Shown: positions 1 through 8,387, counted from the first letter of the stretch. The stretch is 64,000 nucleotides of DNA from JAUASW01 sp036880965 (GCF_036880965.1 NZ_JBAJMV010000005.1:467267-531266); one strand, 5' to 3'. The notes: generated by a model from the letters alone, not told the origin. Made by a program: numbers and translations.

Positions 1-936
1 GACGCCTTGCTGCCCACGCTCTATTTCGGCCGGCCCATCGTGGCCTACCAGGGCCGCTTCTCTCCGGAGCGGGCCTTCGAACTGATGGCGCATTACGGCG
101 TCACCCACAGCTTCCTGTTTCCCACGGCGCTCAAGGCGATGATGAAGGCCGTGCCGCATCCGCGGGAGCGCTATGCCCTGAAGCTTGAGGCGGTCATGAG
201 CGCCGGCGAGGCAGTGGGCGACGCGGTCTTTGCCTGGTGCGAACAGGAGCTGGGCCTGACCGTCAACGAGATGTTCGGCCAGACCGAGATCAACTACGTG
301 GTCGGCAACTGCAGCCGGCTCTGGCCCGCGCGCGCCGGCAGCATGGGCCGTGCCTATCCGGGCCATCGCGTCGCGGTGATTGATGACCAAGGCAAGACCT
401 GCCCCCCGGGCGTGCCGGGCGATGTGGCGGTGCACCGCCGCGATGTCCACGGCGACCCGGACCCGGTGTTCTTCCTCGGCTACTGGAACATGCCCGAAGC
501 GACGGCTGCGAAGTTCAGCGGAAATCCCCTCGACAGCTGGTGCCGCACCGGCGACATGGCCACGATGGATGAGGACGGCTACCTCTGGTACCAAGGCCGC
601 AGCGACGACATGTTCAAGGCTGCGGGCTACCGCATCGGGCCGAGCGAAATCGAGAACTGCCTGGTCAAGCATGCCGCTGTTGCCAATGCTGCCGTCGTGC
701 CCAAGCCTGACGCGGAGCGCGGCGCGCTGGTCAAGGCCTATGTGGTGCTGGCGCCCGGACACACCGGCACGGCCAAGCTGGTGGCGGCCTTGCAGGCCCA
801 TGTGAAAGGGCGGCTGGCACCGTATGAATATCCGAAGGAAATCGAGTTCATCGCCAGCCTGCCGATGACCACGAGCGGCAAGGTGCAGCGCCGCGTCCTG
901 CGGCTGCAGGAAGAAGCCCGCGCCCGCGTGGCCTGA
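1..936 (+). CDS. Acyl-CoA synthetase (AMP-forming), C-terminal part; 5' end outside window
   Basis: The C-terminal ~311 residues of an ANL-superfamily adenylate-forming enzyme, which activates a carboxylic acid with ATP and transfers it to CoA. The reading frame is open from base 1, so the gene begins upstream. Visible motifs are the A5 core MFGQTEIN, the A7/A8 hinge region with TGDMATMDEDGYLWYQGR and the DDMFKAAGYRIGPSEIE stretch, and the A10 catalytic lysine in TTSGKVQRR close to the end. The GQTE signature and overall pattern resemble acetyl/medium-chain acyl-CoA synthetases more than NRPS domains, but the substrate cannot be read. The stop abuts the stop of the convergent histidine kinase gene with no bases between them. 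Confidence 0.9.
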   Translation, partial: DALLPTLYFGRPIVAYQGRFSPERAFELMAHYGVTHSFLFPTALKAMMKAVPHPRERYALKLEAVMSAGEAVGDAVFAWCEQELGLTVNEMFGQTEINYVVGNCSRLWPARAGSMGRAYPGHRVAVIDDQGKTCPPGVPGDVAVHRRDVHGDPDPVFFLGYWNMPEATAAKFSGNPLDSWCRTGDMATMDEDGYLWYQGRSDDMFKAAGYRIGPSEIENCLVKHAAVANAAVVPKPDAERGALVKAYVVLAPGHTGTAKLVAALQAHVKGRLAPYEYPKEIEFIASLPMTTSGKVQRRVLRLQEEARARVA

Positions 937-2769
937 TCAGCCTTCAGTCGCGGCCAGCCGGCGCGGCAGGTCCAAGGAGAAGCGGCTGCCACGGCCGGGT
1001 TCGCTGTCCACCGCAATGCTGCCGCCCAGGCGCTTGCAGACGATGTCTTCGACGATGGGCAGCCCGAGGCCGCTGCCGCCCTGGCCGATGCGCGTGCTGT
1101 AGAAGGGCTTGAAAAGCTCGGGCAGGGCCTCAGGCGGGATGCCGCGGCCGTTGTCGGCCACGCTGAGGCAGACCCGGCTTCCATCGGCGCTGGGCGTTGC
1201 CGCGATGCGGATCTCCCCCTCGCTGCGGCCTTCGAGGCCGTGGATCAGCGCGTTGTTGATCAGGTTGATCAGCACCTGGCCGAGCGGTCCGGGCAGGCTG
1301 TCCATCTCGAGATGCGCTGGCAGCTCCAGCTTCACCTCGTGGCCGGAGCGCCGCAGCACAGGCCCCATCGAGGCCAGCACTTCGCGCACGAGTTCGTCGA
1401 GCTCGAAGTGCCGCCGCTGGCCACTCGCCTGGTCGGCTGAGAGCTGCTTGAAATCGCGCATCAGCGCATCGGCACTTGCCAGGTTCTGCTGCATCTGCAC
1501 CGCACCCTGGCGCAGGTCGGTGAGCAGCCCTGTCAGGCTGGACTTGCGCACCTGCCCCTGTTCCATCTGGGTCTCGAAGTCGCGGATCCAGTGCAAAAAG
1601 GTGTCAGCCAGCAAACGGCTGTTGCCGACCGGCGATGCCAGCTCGTGAGACATCTTGGCCACCAGCACCGACAGCGTTGCGCGTGACTGCGCCTCCTGCA
1701 ACTCGCGCTCTGTCTGTTCCAGCCGCTCATTGGCCTCGGCCAGTTCCGAGCTGCGCCGAACGACCCGTTCTGACAGCCTCTTGTTGAGGGCGAGCACCTC
1801 GCGCTCGGCTTCGACCTGGGCGGTCACGTCCACCAGCAAGGCGAAGATGCCGCGTACCTCGGCTCCTTCCACGTCGGGAATCAGGCTCACGTCGAGCCAG
1901 GAGACGGCGCCGGTGGCCGGGTCGCGGTTGCTGCGGCGGTAGTGGCCTGCCTGGCCGCGCAGGGCCAGCTCCCAGTGTGGCTGGATCTGCTCAAGCGCCT
2001 CGGCGGGCACGAAGTCTTCGACATGCAAGCCCAGCACCTGCGCCGGCTCTCGGCCAAACAGGCTGGCATAGCGCAGATTGCAGCGGCGTACGCGCGATTG
2101 GCTGTCGAACGAGGCCACGCTTGCTGGCACGGCATCGACCAGCTTGCTCAACTCGCGCTCCTGATCCTGCAGCTCGGCATGCCGCAGTGCCAGTTCCCTG
2201 GAGAGCTGTACGCCCTGGTTGCGGCTGCCGAGCAGGGTTCGATTGACGACGTAAACCATGCCACCGGTGATCAGCAGCACCGACGCCAGCTGCATGCTGA
2301 CCAAGAGGGGCGAGGCCCGATCGGTGGGCACATGCCAGCCGCTGAGAGTGCCCAGCCCCAACATGGCGACGCTGGCGAGGCTGGCCAGCAGCACCGCGAC
2401 CAACCAGCGTGAGCCCAGTACCCAGCCCGCCAGTCCGATCAGGAAGGGATAGACGATCAGGCTGCTGCTGTAGATGCCGGCGTACTGCCACATGTTCAGG
2501 CTGGCCAGCAGCCACAGCCCGACCACCAGCAGCACCGTGCTGGCCTTGGGGCCGCGCTGGCGCAGCTGCCACTGGCTGGCCCCGATCAGCAGCAGGATGC
2601 TGCCGATATGGACATAGCGTGGCCACTCGCGCACGCCGCCCAGGAGGGCGCCCAGCAGCGTGAGGCCGGCCACGGCAAGCATGGCACCGTGGATCCAGGT
2701 GACAAAGCGGCGGAACGCCGGGCTGTTGTCAACATAGCTTTGGCTGGACGCTTCGGTGCTGCTTGGCAT
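937..2769 (-). CDS. Orphan membrane sensor histidine kinase with PAS domain
   Basis: About 610 residues. The N-terminal third holds several hydrophobic segments (probably six), followed by a PAS sensor domain, a coiled-coil linker, a HisKA dimerisation domain and a C-terminal HATPase_c domain. The phospho-acceptor motif reads SHELASPVGN in place of the usual SHELRTPL. The N box LINLINNALIHG, the G1 box VADNGRGIPPEALPELF and the G2 box GGSGLGLPIVEDI are intact, so it should be active. No response regulator is adjacent, so the partner is unknown. The start at 2769 (MPSSTEASS) is chosen; an in-frame ATG at 2799 would add ten residues but runs into the divergent ybaK promoter region. Confidence 0.88.
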   Translation of the reverse strand: MPSSTEASSQSYVDNSPAFRRFVTWIHGAMLAVAGLTLLGALLGGVREWPRYVHIGSILLLIGASQWQLRQRGPKASTVLLVVGLWLLASLNMWQYAGIYSSSLIVYPFLIGLAGWVLGSRWLVAVLLASLASVAMLGLGTLSGWHVPTDRASPLLVSMQLASVLLITGGMVYVVNRTLLGSRNQGVQLSRELALRHAELQDQERELSKLVDAVPASVASFDSQSRVRRCNLRYASLFGREPAQVLGLHVEDFVPAEALEQIQPHWELALRGQAGHYRRSNRDPATGAVSWLDVSLIPDVEGAEVRGIFALLVDVTAQVEAEREVLALNKRLSERVVRRSSELAEANERLEQTERELQEAQSRATLSVLVAKMSHELASPVGNSRLLADTFLHWIRDFETQMEQGQVRKSSLTGLLTDLRQGAVQMQQNLASADALMRDFKQLSADQASGQRRHFELDELVREVLASMGPVLRRSGHEVKLELPAHLEMDSLPGPLGQVLINLINNALIHGLEGRSEGEIRIAATPSADGSRVCLSVADNGRGIPPEALPELFKPFYSTRIGQGGSGLGLPIVEDIVCKRLGGSIAVDSEPGRGSRFSLDLPRRLAATEG

Positions 2770-2844
2770 GGGCCCAACTGTCGCATGGGATGGCCCCATG
2801 CGCCCCTACACTGAGGGTCGTTCCCGATACATCCGTCGCGTCCG

Positions 2845-3342
2845 ATGAGCAAGAAGTCCCAGCATGTCAGCGAAACCCCGGCCACCCAGTTCCTGCGCCA
2901 CCACAAGGTCGAGTTCACGGAGCATGTCTACGACTACGTCGAGCATGGCGGCACAGCGGAGAGCGCACGCCAGCTGGGCGTGGACGAGCATGCCGTGGTC
3001 AAGACCCTGGTGATGCAGGACGAGAAGGCCCAGCCCTTGATCGTTCTCATGCATGGCGACTGCCAGGTTAGCCTGAAGGAGCTGGCGCGGCAGATCCCCT
3101 GCAAGAAGGTCGAACCCTGCAAGCCCGATGTGGCGCAGCGGCACAGCGGCTACATGGTCGGTGGCACCTCGCCGTTCGGCATCCGCAAGGCCATGCCCAT
3201 CTATGTGGAGGCTGGCATTCTCGAGCTGCCGAAGGTCTGCATCAATGGCGGCCGGCGCGGCTACCTGGTGGGCATCGCACCCAGGCTCCTGGTCGATTTG
3301 CTCGCCGCCCGGCCGGTGCAGTGCGCCCTTGCCGCAGAATAG
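2845..3342 (+). CDS. ybaK: Cys-tRNA(Pro)/Cys-tRNA(Cys) deacylase YbaK/EbsC family
   Basis: A 165-residue protein of the YbaK/ProX editing-domain family, which hydrolyses misacylated Cys-tRNA(Pro) in trans. It spans the full family length, with the conserved VVKTLVMQ strand, the central SLKELARQI-CKKVEP region and the VGGTSPFGIRK loop characteristic of YbaK. It begins 75 bp from the divergent histidine kinase start. A -10-like TACACT lies at 2807-2812. Six bases separate its stop from plsY, so the two are probably co-transcribed. YbaK and plain ProX-type deacylases are hard to separate by eye; the glycine-rich loop favours YbaK. Confidence 0.9.
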   Translation: MSKKSQHVSETPATQFLRHHKVEFTEHVYDYVEHGGTAESARQLGVDEHAVVKTLVMQDEKAQPLIVLMHGDCQVSLKELARQIPCKKVEPCKPDVAQRHSGYMVGGTSPFGIRKAMPIYVEAGILELPKVCINGGRRGYLVGIAPRLLVDLLAARPVQCALAAE

Positions 3343-3348
3343 CGCCCC

Positions 3349-4077
3349 ATGCAAGACAACCTCTACCCGCTGCTGGCCGCCCTGGCTGGCTATCTCATCG
3401 GCTCGCTTTCGTTCGCCGTCATCGTCAGCAAGTTCATGGGTCTGTCCGACCCGCGCAGCTATGGCTCGGGCAACCCCGGTGCCACCAATGTGCTGCGATC
3501 AGGCAACAAGCTCGCTGCCATCCTGACGCTGCTGTTTGATGCCTTGAAGGGCTACCTTCCGGTGCTGGCCGTGCTGATCTGGGGCGAGCGCTTCGGCCTC
3601 GGCGAGAGCAGCGCCGCCCTGGTGGGCCTGGCCGCTTTCCTGGGCCACCTGTGGCCGGTGTTCTTCCGCTTCAAGGGCGGCAAGGGCGTGGCCACAGCGG
3701 CCGGCGTGATCCTGGCGATCAACCCGCTGCTGGGTGCAGCCACGCTGCTGACCTGGGTGATCATTGCCTATTTCTCGCGCTACTCGTCGCTTGCGGCCAT
3801 CGTCGCCGCAATATTTGCGCCGTTCTACCAAATGCTGATCTGGGGTGCCTCGCCGACCGTGATGGCCCTGCTTGTTCTGAGCCTGCTTCTGATCTGGCGC
3901 CACGAGGCCAACATCAAGAAGCTGCTGAACGGTACCGAGAGCAAGCTGGGCCAGAAGGCCACCGCCGCCGCGCCTGCGGGCGCGAGCAAGAAACATCCGC
4001 ATGGCCAGGGCTATGAGGCCCGCGGCCATTCGCACCACCATGCAAAGAATCAGTCCAAGAAGGGCAAGAAAAAATGA
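3349..4077 (+). CDS. plsY: Glycerol-3-phosphate acyltransferase PlsY with extended basic/His-rich tail
   Basis: Transfers an acyl group from acyl-phosphate to glycerol-3-phosphate, the first step of phospholipid synthesis, in the inner membrane. At 242 residues it is about 40 longer than usual. The PlsY signatures are present: the GSLSFAVIVSK opening, the glycine-rich SYGSGNPGATNVLRSGNK motif, the FRFKGGKGVAT loop, and multiple hydrophobic helices. The extra C-terminus after the last helix is rich in Lys, Ala and His (GHSHHHAKN followed by SKKGKKK) and is likely cytoplasmic. The stop overlaps the next start by 4 bp (ATGA), implying translational coupling to the RidA-family gene. Confidence 0.93.
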   Translation: MQDNLYPLLAALAGYLIGSLSFAVIVSKFMGLSDPRSYGSGNPGATNVLRSGNKLAAILTLLFDALKGYLPVLAVLIWGERFGLGESSAALVGLAAFLGHLWPVFFRFKGGKGVATAAGVILAINPLLGAATLLTWVIIAYFSRYSSLAAIVAAIFAPFYQMLIWGASPTVMALLVLSLLLIWRHEANIKKLLNGTESKLGQKATAAAPAGASKKHPHGQGYEARGHSHHHAKNQSKKGKKK

Positions 4078-4424
4078 GCTCCATCCAACGTTTTGACGTC
4101 GGCGCACGCCTGTCGGAGATGGCCGTGCACAACGGCGTGGCCTACCTGGCCGGCCAGGTGCCGGAAGACGCTACGCAGGACATCACCAGCCAGACGGCCC
4201 AGGTGCTGGCCGCCATCGACAAGCTGCTGGCACGCGCCGGCAGCGACAAGAGCAAGATCCTGATGGCCCAGATCTTCATCACCGACCTGGCCGACTTCCC
4301 CGGCATGAACAAGGCCTGGGACGCCTGGGTCGCCGCCGGCAATGCGCCGCCGCGAGCCACCGTGGTGGCCCAGCTGGCGCGGCCGGAATGGAAGGTCGAG
4401 ATTGTGGTGAAGGCCGCGGTCTAA
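4074..4424 (+). CDS. RidA family protein (enamine/imine deaminase-like)
   Basis: A 116-residue member of the RidA/YER057c/UK114 family, whose archetypes hydrolyse reactive 2-aminoacrylate-type enamines or imines. The family features are the VAYLAGQVPED strand, the IFITDLADF segment and the conserved arginine in PPRATVV near the C-terminus, which binds substrate carboxylate in RidA. It overlaps plsY by 4 bp and is last in a ybaK-plsY-ridA run. Its stop overlaps that of the convergent M56 peptidase gene. The sequence belongs to one of the Rid subfamilies; which one, and its substrate, cannot be read. Confidence 0.87.
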   Translation: MSSIQRFDVGARLSEMAVHNGVAYLAGQVPEDATQDITSQTAQVLAAIDKLLARAGSDKSKILMAQIFITDLADFPGMNKAWDAWVAAGNAPPRATVVAQLARPEWKVEIVVKAAV

Positions 4425-5716
4425 GTCTTCGGCTTGCCCAGCAGGGTAGGGGTGATCGAGATCGAGATCATCTCGCCGCCCTCGCCCGTGCCATATCCGA
4501 CCTTGTTGCCCCGCTCGATCAAGGCCTTCATGCCGTCCTTGGTGATGACGCGCGGCTTGGCGACGCTCACCAAGGGGTCGCCCTTCTTCAGGTCCAGCGA
4601 GATGTCCACCTTGCCGTCGCCGATGTCCTTGGCGACGACCTCGATCGACACCTGATCGGGCGAGGGCTTGCCCGGCGCGCCATGGAACATCACCGTGGCC
4701 GGTGTGCTGCCGTTCACTCTGACCGTGGGCTGGCTGCGCAGCGTGCGGCTTGAGCCGTTCGCGGTGTCTCTGATCTCGATCTCCATGCGCAGCTCGATCT
4801 CGCCGGATGCTGGAGCAGAAGAATCTGCATGCAGCGCATGAACCGTGCCTGTGCCGGCCACGGCCAACAATCCCAGCAGGGCCAGTCCGAGCTTGCGACG
4901 CGCGGCCGGGCCGCTGTGTTGCTTGAGCATTTCGATCCTCTCGATCAGTGGGTGGGTGGATTGCCAACTGGCCCATGGCAGGCCGGTGGCGAATTGGGAA
5001 CCTTGTGCGAGCAGCAAGGCGCGGCCGTAGGCGGCCTGGCTGCCAGGATGGCGGGCCAACACGGCGGCATCGCAGGCCAGCTCCTGGTCGGCACGCATGC
5101 GCCGTAGCGCCAGCCAGGCCAGCGGGTTGAACCAGTGCAGCATGCACAGCAGGGCGGCCATCGCATTCCAGTGGTTGTCGCGCCGCTGGCGGTGCACTTC
5201 CTCATGAGCGAGCACCAGGGACTGCTGCTGTGTGTCGAAGCGCTGGCCGAAGTCGGCCGGCAAGGCCAGGCGAGGCCGCAGCAAACCGACCAGGGCCGGG
5301 CCGCTGCCGGCCGGCGAATGCCATTGCCTGCCATCGCCGCTCGGGGTCAGGTCTTGCATGAAGCGGCGTTGCAACCAGACCAGTCGACCAGCAAAGAGCA
5401 GGGCGCCGAAGGCCCAGGCAAATGCCAGTGCTGCTGGCCACCACAAGTTGGGGTCTGCCGGCAGCGCCGTGCCCGGCATGCCGATCAGCGGCTCGATGCG
5501 GGCAACGACGGTGGCGCGCAGCGCCTGCGCCGGAGCGCTGGCCGGCAGCCAGCTTGCCAGCATCAGAAGCGGCAGCAGGAGCCAGCTGGCATAGGCAACC
5601 GGGGCGCCAAAGCGGCGGAGCAGCGGCCGGCGCAGGCACAGCAGCAGCGGCAGCGCCAGGCTCAGTACCAGCGTCTGTCGACCCAGTGCCAGGAGGAGGG
5701 GCGTGGGCTCGATCAT
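4421..5716 (-). CDS. BlaR1-like M56 family membrane metallopeptidase
   Basis: About 431 residues. An N-terminal block of transmembrane helices surrounds a zincin site HEEVH (residues 171-175), followed by the downstream glutamate region DQELACDA, as in BlaR1/MecR1 M56 peptidases. After a further hydrophobic segment comes a periplasmic C-terminal domain of about 130 residues that is not the penicillin-binding domain of BlaR1, so the sensed signal is unknown. The start at 5716 overlaps the blaI stop by 4 bp, giving a repressor-protease operon. In the paradigm the protease triggers cleavage of the BlaI-type repressor; that this happens here is inference. Confidence 0.86.
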   Translation of the reverse strand: MIEPTPLLLALGRQTLVLSLALPLLLCLRRPLLRRFGAPVAYASWLLLPLLMLASWLPASAPAQALRATVVARIEPLIGMPGTALPADPNLWWPAALAFAWAFGALLFAGRLVWLQRRFMQDLTPSGDGRQWHSPAGSGPALVGLLRPRLALPADFGQRFDTQQQSLVLAHEEVHRQRRDNHWNAMAALLCMLHWFNPLAWLALRRMRADQELACDAAVLARHPGSQAAYGRALLLAQGSQFATGLPWASWQSTHPLIERIEMLKQHSGPAARRKLGLALLGLLAVAGTGTVHALHADSSAPASGEIELRMEIEIRDTANGSSRTLRSQPTVRVNGSTPATVMFHGAPGKPSPDQVSIEVVAKDIGDGKVDISLDLKKGDPLVSVAKPRVITKDGMKALIERGNKVGYGTGEGGEMISISITPTLLGKPKT

Positions 5717-6084
5717 TGCTCGTTGTCCTTCAGGAGCTTCTTCAAGGCGGCAAGTTCTTCGGCTGTCAGCTTGCGCTGGCTGCTGAATTGCGCGACCAGG
5801 GGCGCCAGGCTGCCGCCGAACAAGCGGTCCAGCAGGCCGCTGGCCTGGTCGCCAATCCAGTCTTCGCGCTTCAGCACGGGCGTGTAGAGATAGCGGCGGC
5901 CGTCCTTCTCGGCGCTGAGCGCACCCTTGTTGAGAAGGCGGTTGAGCAGGGTCTTGATCGTGGCCAACTGCCACTCCTGCCGGCCCTCCAGCGCGGCGAC
6001 GACGTCTTCGGTGCTCAGCGGGCCTGTGGCGGCCCACAGCACCTCCATGACCTGGGCTTCAGCCTCGGAAATCGGTGTTGGCAT
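5713..6084 (-). CDS. BlaI/MecI/CopY family transcriptional repressor
   Basis: A 123-residue winged-helix repressor of the Penicillinase_R family. The N-terminal wHTH starts ISEAEAQVMEVLW and contains the recognition-helix region ATIKTLLNRLLNKGAL and the wing KDGRRYLYTPV; the C-terminal helices dimerise. It is the first gene of a two-gene operon with the M56 peptidase and is translationally coupled to it. A 48-bp palindrome begins 4 bp upstream of its start codon and is the obvious autoregulatory operator. Targets outside the operon are unknown; no beta-lactamase gene is in the window. Confidence 0.92.
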   Translation of the reverse strand: MPTPISEAEAQVMEVLWAATGPLSTEDVVAALEGRQEWQLATIKTLLNRLLNKGALSAEKDGRRYLYTPVLKREDWIGDQASGLLDRLFGGSLAPLVAQFSSQRKLTAEELAALKKLLKDNEQ

Positions 6085-6088
6085 CTTT

Positions 6089-6136
6089 TTCGATTACGAA
6101 TGTAAACATAAGCGAATGTTTACGTGCGTAATCGAA
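6089..6136. promoter_or_regulatory. Putative BlaI-type operator: 21-bp inverted repeat
   Basis: Left arm 6089-6109 and right arm 6116-6136 are reverse complements at 19 of 21 positions, around a 6-bp centre (6110-6115). Each arm contains a GTAAACAT half that recalls the TACA/TGTA halves of BlaI/MecI operators, and the outer TTCGATTACG sequences also pair. It lies 4 bp upstream of the repressor start codon, so a bound repressor would cover the promoter and start. The structure is seen directly; the binding is inference. Confidence 0.7.
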
Positions 6137-6156
6137 ACTGTCAAGAGGAGAGACGC

Positions 6157-6190
6157 GAAAAATGAAATTGGCCGCACGAGGCGGCCAATT
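6157..6190 (-). terminator. Intrinsic terminator after the TonB-C gene
   Basis: A perfect 10-bp inverted repeat (6166-6175 with 6181-6190, 5-nt loop) is followed on the minus strand by a T-rich tract (complement of 6157-6165). It sits 40 bp beyond the stop of the TonB-C gene and separates it from the blaI operator. Confidence 0.75.
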
Positions 6191-6229
6191 GGTGGATCGA
6201 GGGGCGGGCGCCGGGCGTCTGCTCGTCAA

Positions 6230-6574
6230 TCAGTCTTCATTTCGGAACACCAGCTTGACTTCGGCGGTCTGCTTTTCACCAGTGCCTTCGTACTTCCATT
6301 CCTTCAGCGCGGCGATCACGGCCTTGTCGAAGACGCGCTTGGGTTCGGCTTCGACCACCTTGACGTCGGTGACCGTGCCATCGGGCCCGATGGTCAGCTC
6401 GGCCTTGACGCTGCCGTTGGCGATGCCCTTGTTGGCGGCTTCACGCGGGAATTCCGGCGGCACCTTCTTGATGACCTTGGGCGCAGCCAGGGCCGAGGTG
6501 ACCAACAGGGCGCCGATCAGCGCGAGGGCGCAGCGCTTGGCCAGGGTGGGGCGCTTGTTGACGACGGCTTGCAT
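6230..6574 (-). CDS. Small secreted TonB C-terminal domain protein (energy-transducer-like)
   Basis: 114 residues: a short basic N-terminus, a hydrophobic signal or anchor (ALALIGALLVTSALA), then almost immediately the TonB C-terminal fold with PPEFPREAANKGIANGSV and the GTVTDVKVVEAEP strand. The long Pro-rich periplasmic spacer of classical TonB is missing, so it is unlikely to energise outer-membrane receptors in the usual way. The start at 6574 is supported by a strong AGGAGAA ribosome site 7 bp upstream. TonB-C domains are often found with, or fused to, BlaR-type M56 proteins; this one lies directly upstream of the blaI-M56 pair but has its own terminator. Confidence 0.82.
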   Translation of the reverse strand: MQAVVNKRPTLAKRCALALIGALLVTSALAAPKVIKKVPPEFPREAANKGIANGSVKAELTIGPDGTVTDVKVVEAEPKRVFDKAVIAALKEWKYEGTGEKQTAEVKLVFRNED

Positions 6575-6641
6575 GAACGGTTCTCCTAGTCCTGAACGGT
6601 ATGTGGAAACAATGGGCGCAATCATGAGGCCTTTATCGGCC

Positions 6642-8189
6642 TCAGGCGACCCGGAAGAAGCCAACAGCCTCCAGCAGTCGTGAAGAACTGCTGGTCAATG
6701 CCTCGGTCGAGCGGTTCAGTTCGCTGACCAGGCTGGCATTTTGCTGTGTGCTCCTGTCGAGTTCGTTCATCGCCTGGTTCACCACGCCGACGCCCGAAGC
6801 CTGCTCCTGGGCCGAGTGCGAGATCTCCTCGATCAGCTGGCCCATGTTGTTGACCTCGTCGACAACGCTGGTGATCGTCTTGCCGGCGTTGTTCACGAGG
6901 CCGGTGCCGCTGTCGACCTTCTCAGAGCTCTCCTGGATCAGCACCTTGATTTCCTTGGCCGCGGCTGCCGCACGCGAGGCCAACGCGCGAACCTCGGTGG
7001 CCACCACGGCGAAGCCCTTGCCGTGCTCGCCGGCACGGGCCGCTTCAACGGCGGCGTTCAAGGCCAGGATATTGGTCTGGAAGGCGATGCCGTCGATCAC
7101 GCCGATGATGTCGCCGATCTTCTTGGAGCTGGCGCTGATGTCTTCCATGGTCGAGACGACCTGGGACACCACGCGGCCGCCGGTCGAGGCCGATTGACGC
7201 GCCGTGTTGGCGATGGCAGCCGCCTTGCGGGTCAGCTCACTGGCGCCGCTCAGGTTGGCAGCGATCTGCTCCACCGAGGCGGCCGTGTTTTGCAGGCTGG
7301 CAGCAGAGCGGGCAGTGCGGTCCGACAGGTCGTTGTTGCTGTTGGCGATGACGCTGGAGCTGTCGGCCACCTCGCTGGCGGCCGAGCCCACGCTGCGCAC
7401 CACGCCCACCAGCGCGTCCTGCATCTCGCGCATTGCTTGCAGCATCTGCGCCAGTTCGTCGCGGCCTTCGCTGTTGATCTCGCGGGTCAGGTCGCCCTGA
7501 GCGATGGCTTCGGCCGCTGCCTGGGCCGCACGCGCCGGCACGACGATAGAACGCGAGATAGCCAGGCCACCGACGATGCCTATCGCCACCGCGGCGATCA
7601 CGAGCACCACGGTCACGGTGGTGGAGTTGCGAGCCAGCTCGCCGCCGGCCACGGCCAGGTCGCGCGCATTCTCGAACTGCAGATCGACCAGGGCCTTCAG
7701 CGCGGCCTGGTAGTCCTGCTGGGCCGGGCGCACCACGGTGATCAGGCTTTCCCGTGCTTCGTCCGGGCTGCCGTCCTGCTGCACCTTGCGGAACTTGGCA
7801 ATCGAATCGAGGAACTTGTCCTGCGTGCTCTTGGCCTGGTCGATCAGCTGGGCTTCCTTGCCCGCTTCGGCGTCGGCCTTGAGCTTGGCCAACTGGTCGA
7901 CGCTGGCCTGCTGCGCTTCATCCATGGCGGCCTTCTGCTTCTTGATCTGGCGGGCTTCATCAAGCAGGAGCAGGTCGCGCGATGCGCGCGCGAACACATT
8001 GACGTTTTCCGACAGCGCATTGGCCGCCGCGATCTTCACCAGGCTCTGATTGGCCGTGCGGTCCAGGTCCTTGGCCAGGCGGCTGGCGCTGTAGCCACCA
8101 TAGGTCCCGATCACGATCAGCAGAATGATCAGGAGGCCGTAGCTCAGCGCCAGGCGATGGCCAATTCGAAGTTGCGTCAGCAGTCCCAT
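6642..8189 (-). CDS. Methyl-accepting chemotaxis protein (Tar-like topology, 4HB sensor)
   Basis: 515 residues. TM1 is at about residues 10-30, followed by a ~160-residue helical periplasmic sensor of four-helix-bundle type, TM2 (VTVVLVIAAVAIGIVGGLA), a HAMP domain and a long cytoplasmic coiled coil. The invariant CheA/CheW-binding hairpin tip reads DGIAFQTNILALNAAVEAAR. The C-terminus ends GFFRVA, without the NWETF pentapeptide that tethers CheR/CheB. An AAAGGA ribosome site lies 7 bp before the start. The ligand cannot be predicted. Between this gene and the next upstream gene (8190-8387) there is no other gene. Confidence 0.94.
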   Translation of the reverse strand: MGLLTQLRIGHRLALSYGLLIILLIVIGTYGGYSASRLAKDLDRTANQSLVKIAAANALSENVNVFARASRDLLLLDEARQIKKQKAAMDEAQQASVDQLAKLKADAEAGKEAQLIDQAKSTQDKFLDSIAKFRKVQQDGSPDEARESLITVVRPAQQDYQAALKALVDLQFENARDLAVAGGELARNSTTVTVVLVIAAVAIGIVGGLAISRSIVVPARAAQAAAEAIAQGDLTREINSEGRDELAQMLQAMREMQDALVGVVRSVGSAASEVADSSSVIANSNNDLSDRTARSAASLQNTAASVEQIAANLSGASELTRKAAAIANTARQSASTGGRVVSQVVSTMEDISASSKKIGDIIGVIDGIAFQTNILALNAAVEAARAGEHGKGFAVVATEVRALASRAAAAAKEIKVLIQESSEKVDSGTGLVNNAGKTITSVVDEVNNMGQLIEEISHSAQEQASGVGVVNQAMNELDRSTQQNASLVSELNRSTEALTSSSSRLLEAVGFFRVA

Positions 8190-8387
8190 AGTCGGTCCTT
8201 TTGCTGCGGCCTTGCAGCCGCATGTCTTGTTCGAGAGATCCCGGGACTTCGCCCGGTCGATACCTGCTCCCCACGGGGCCTGCGAACGGCTGCCGAACCC
8301 GCCCCCAACGCTAGCATGGCTGGGCTGTGAAATGAACCAGCAAATCCGCTCTGGCGGGCGGCCTGGCCAGCAGTCCGGTTCACCAAC

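Noticed and set aside
6625..6644. GGCCGATAA on the minus strand as a sigma-28 -10 box
   Set aside because: No TAAA-type -35 at the right distance; it lies in a hairpin at the MCP stop.
8190..8387. Riboswitch (c-di-GMP type) upstream of the first MCP
   Set aside because: Some short hairpins are present but the conserved core of that riboswitch is not.
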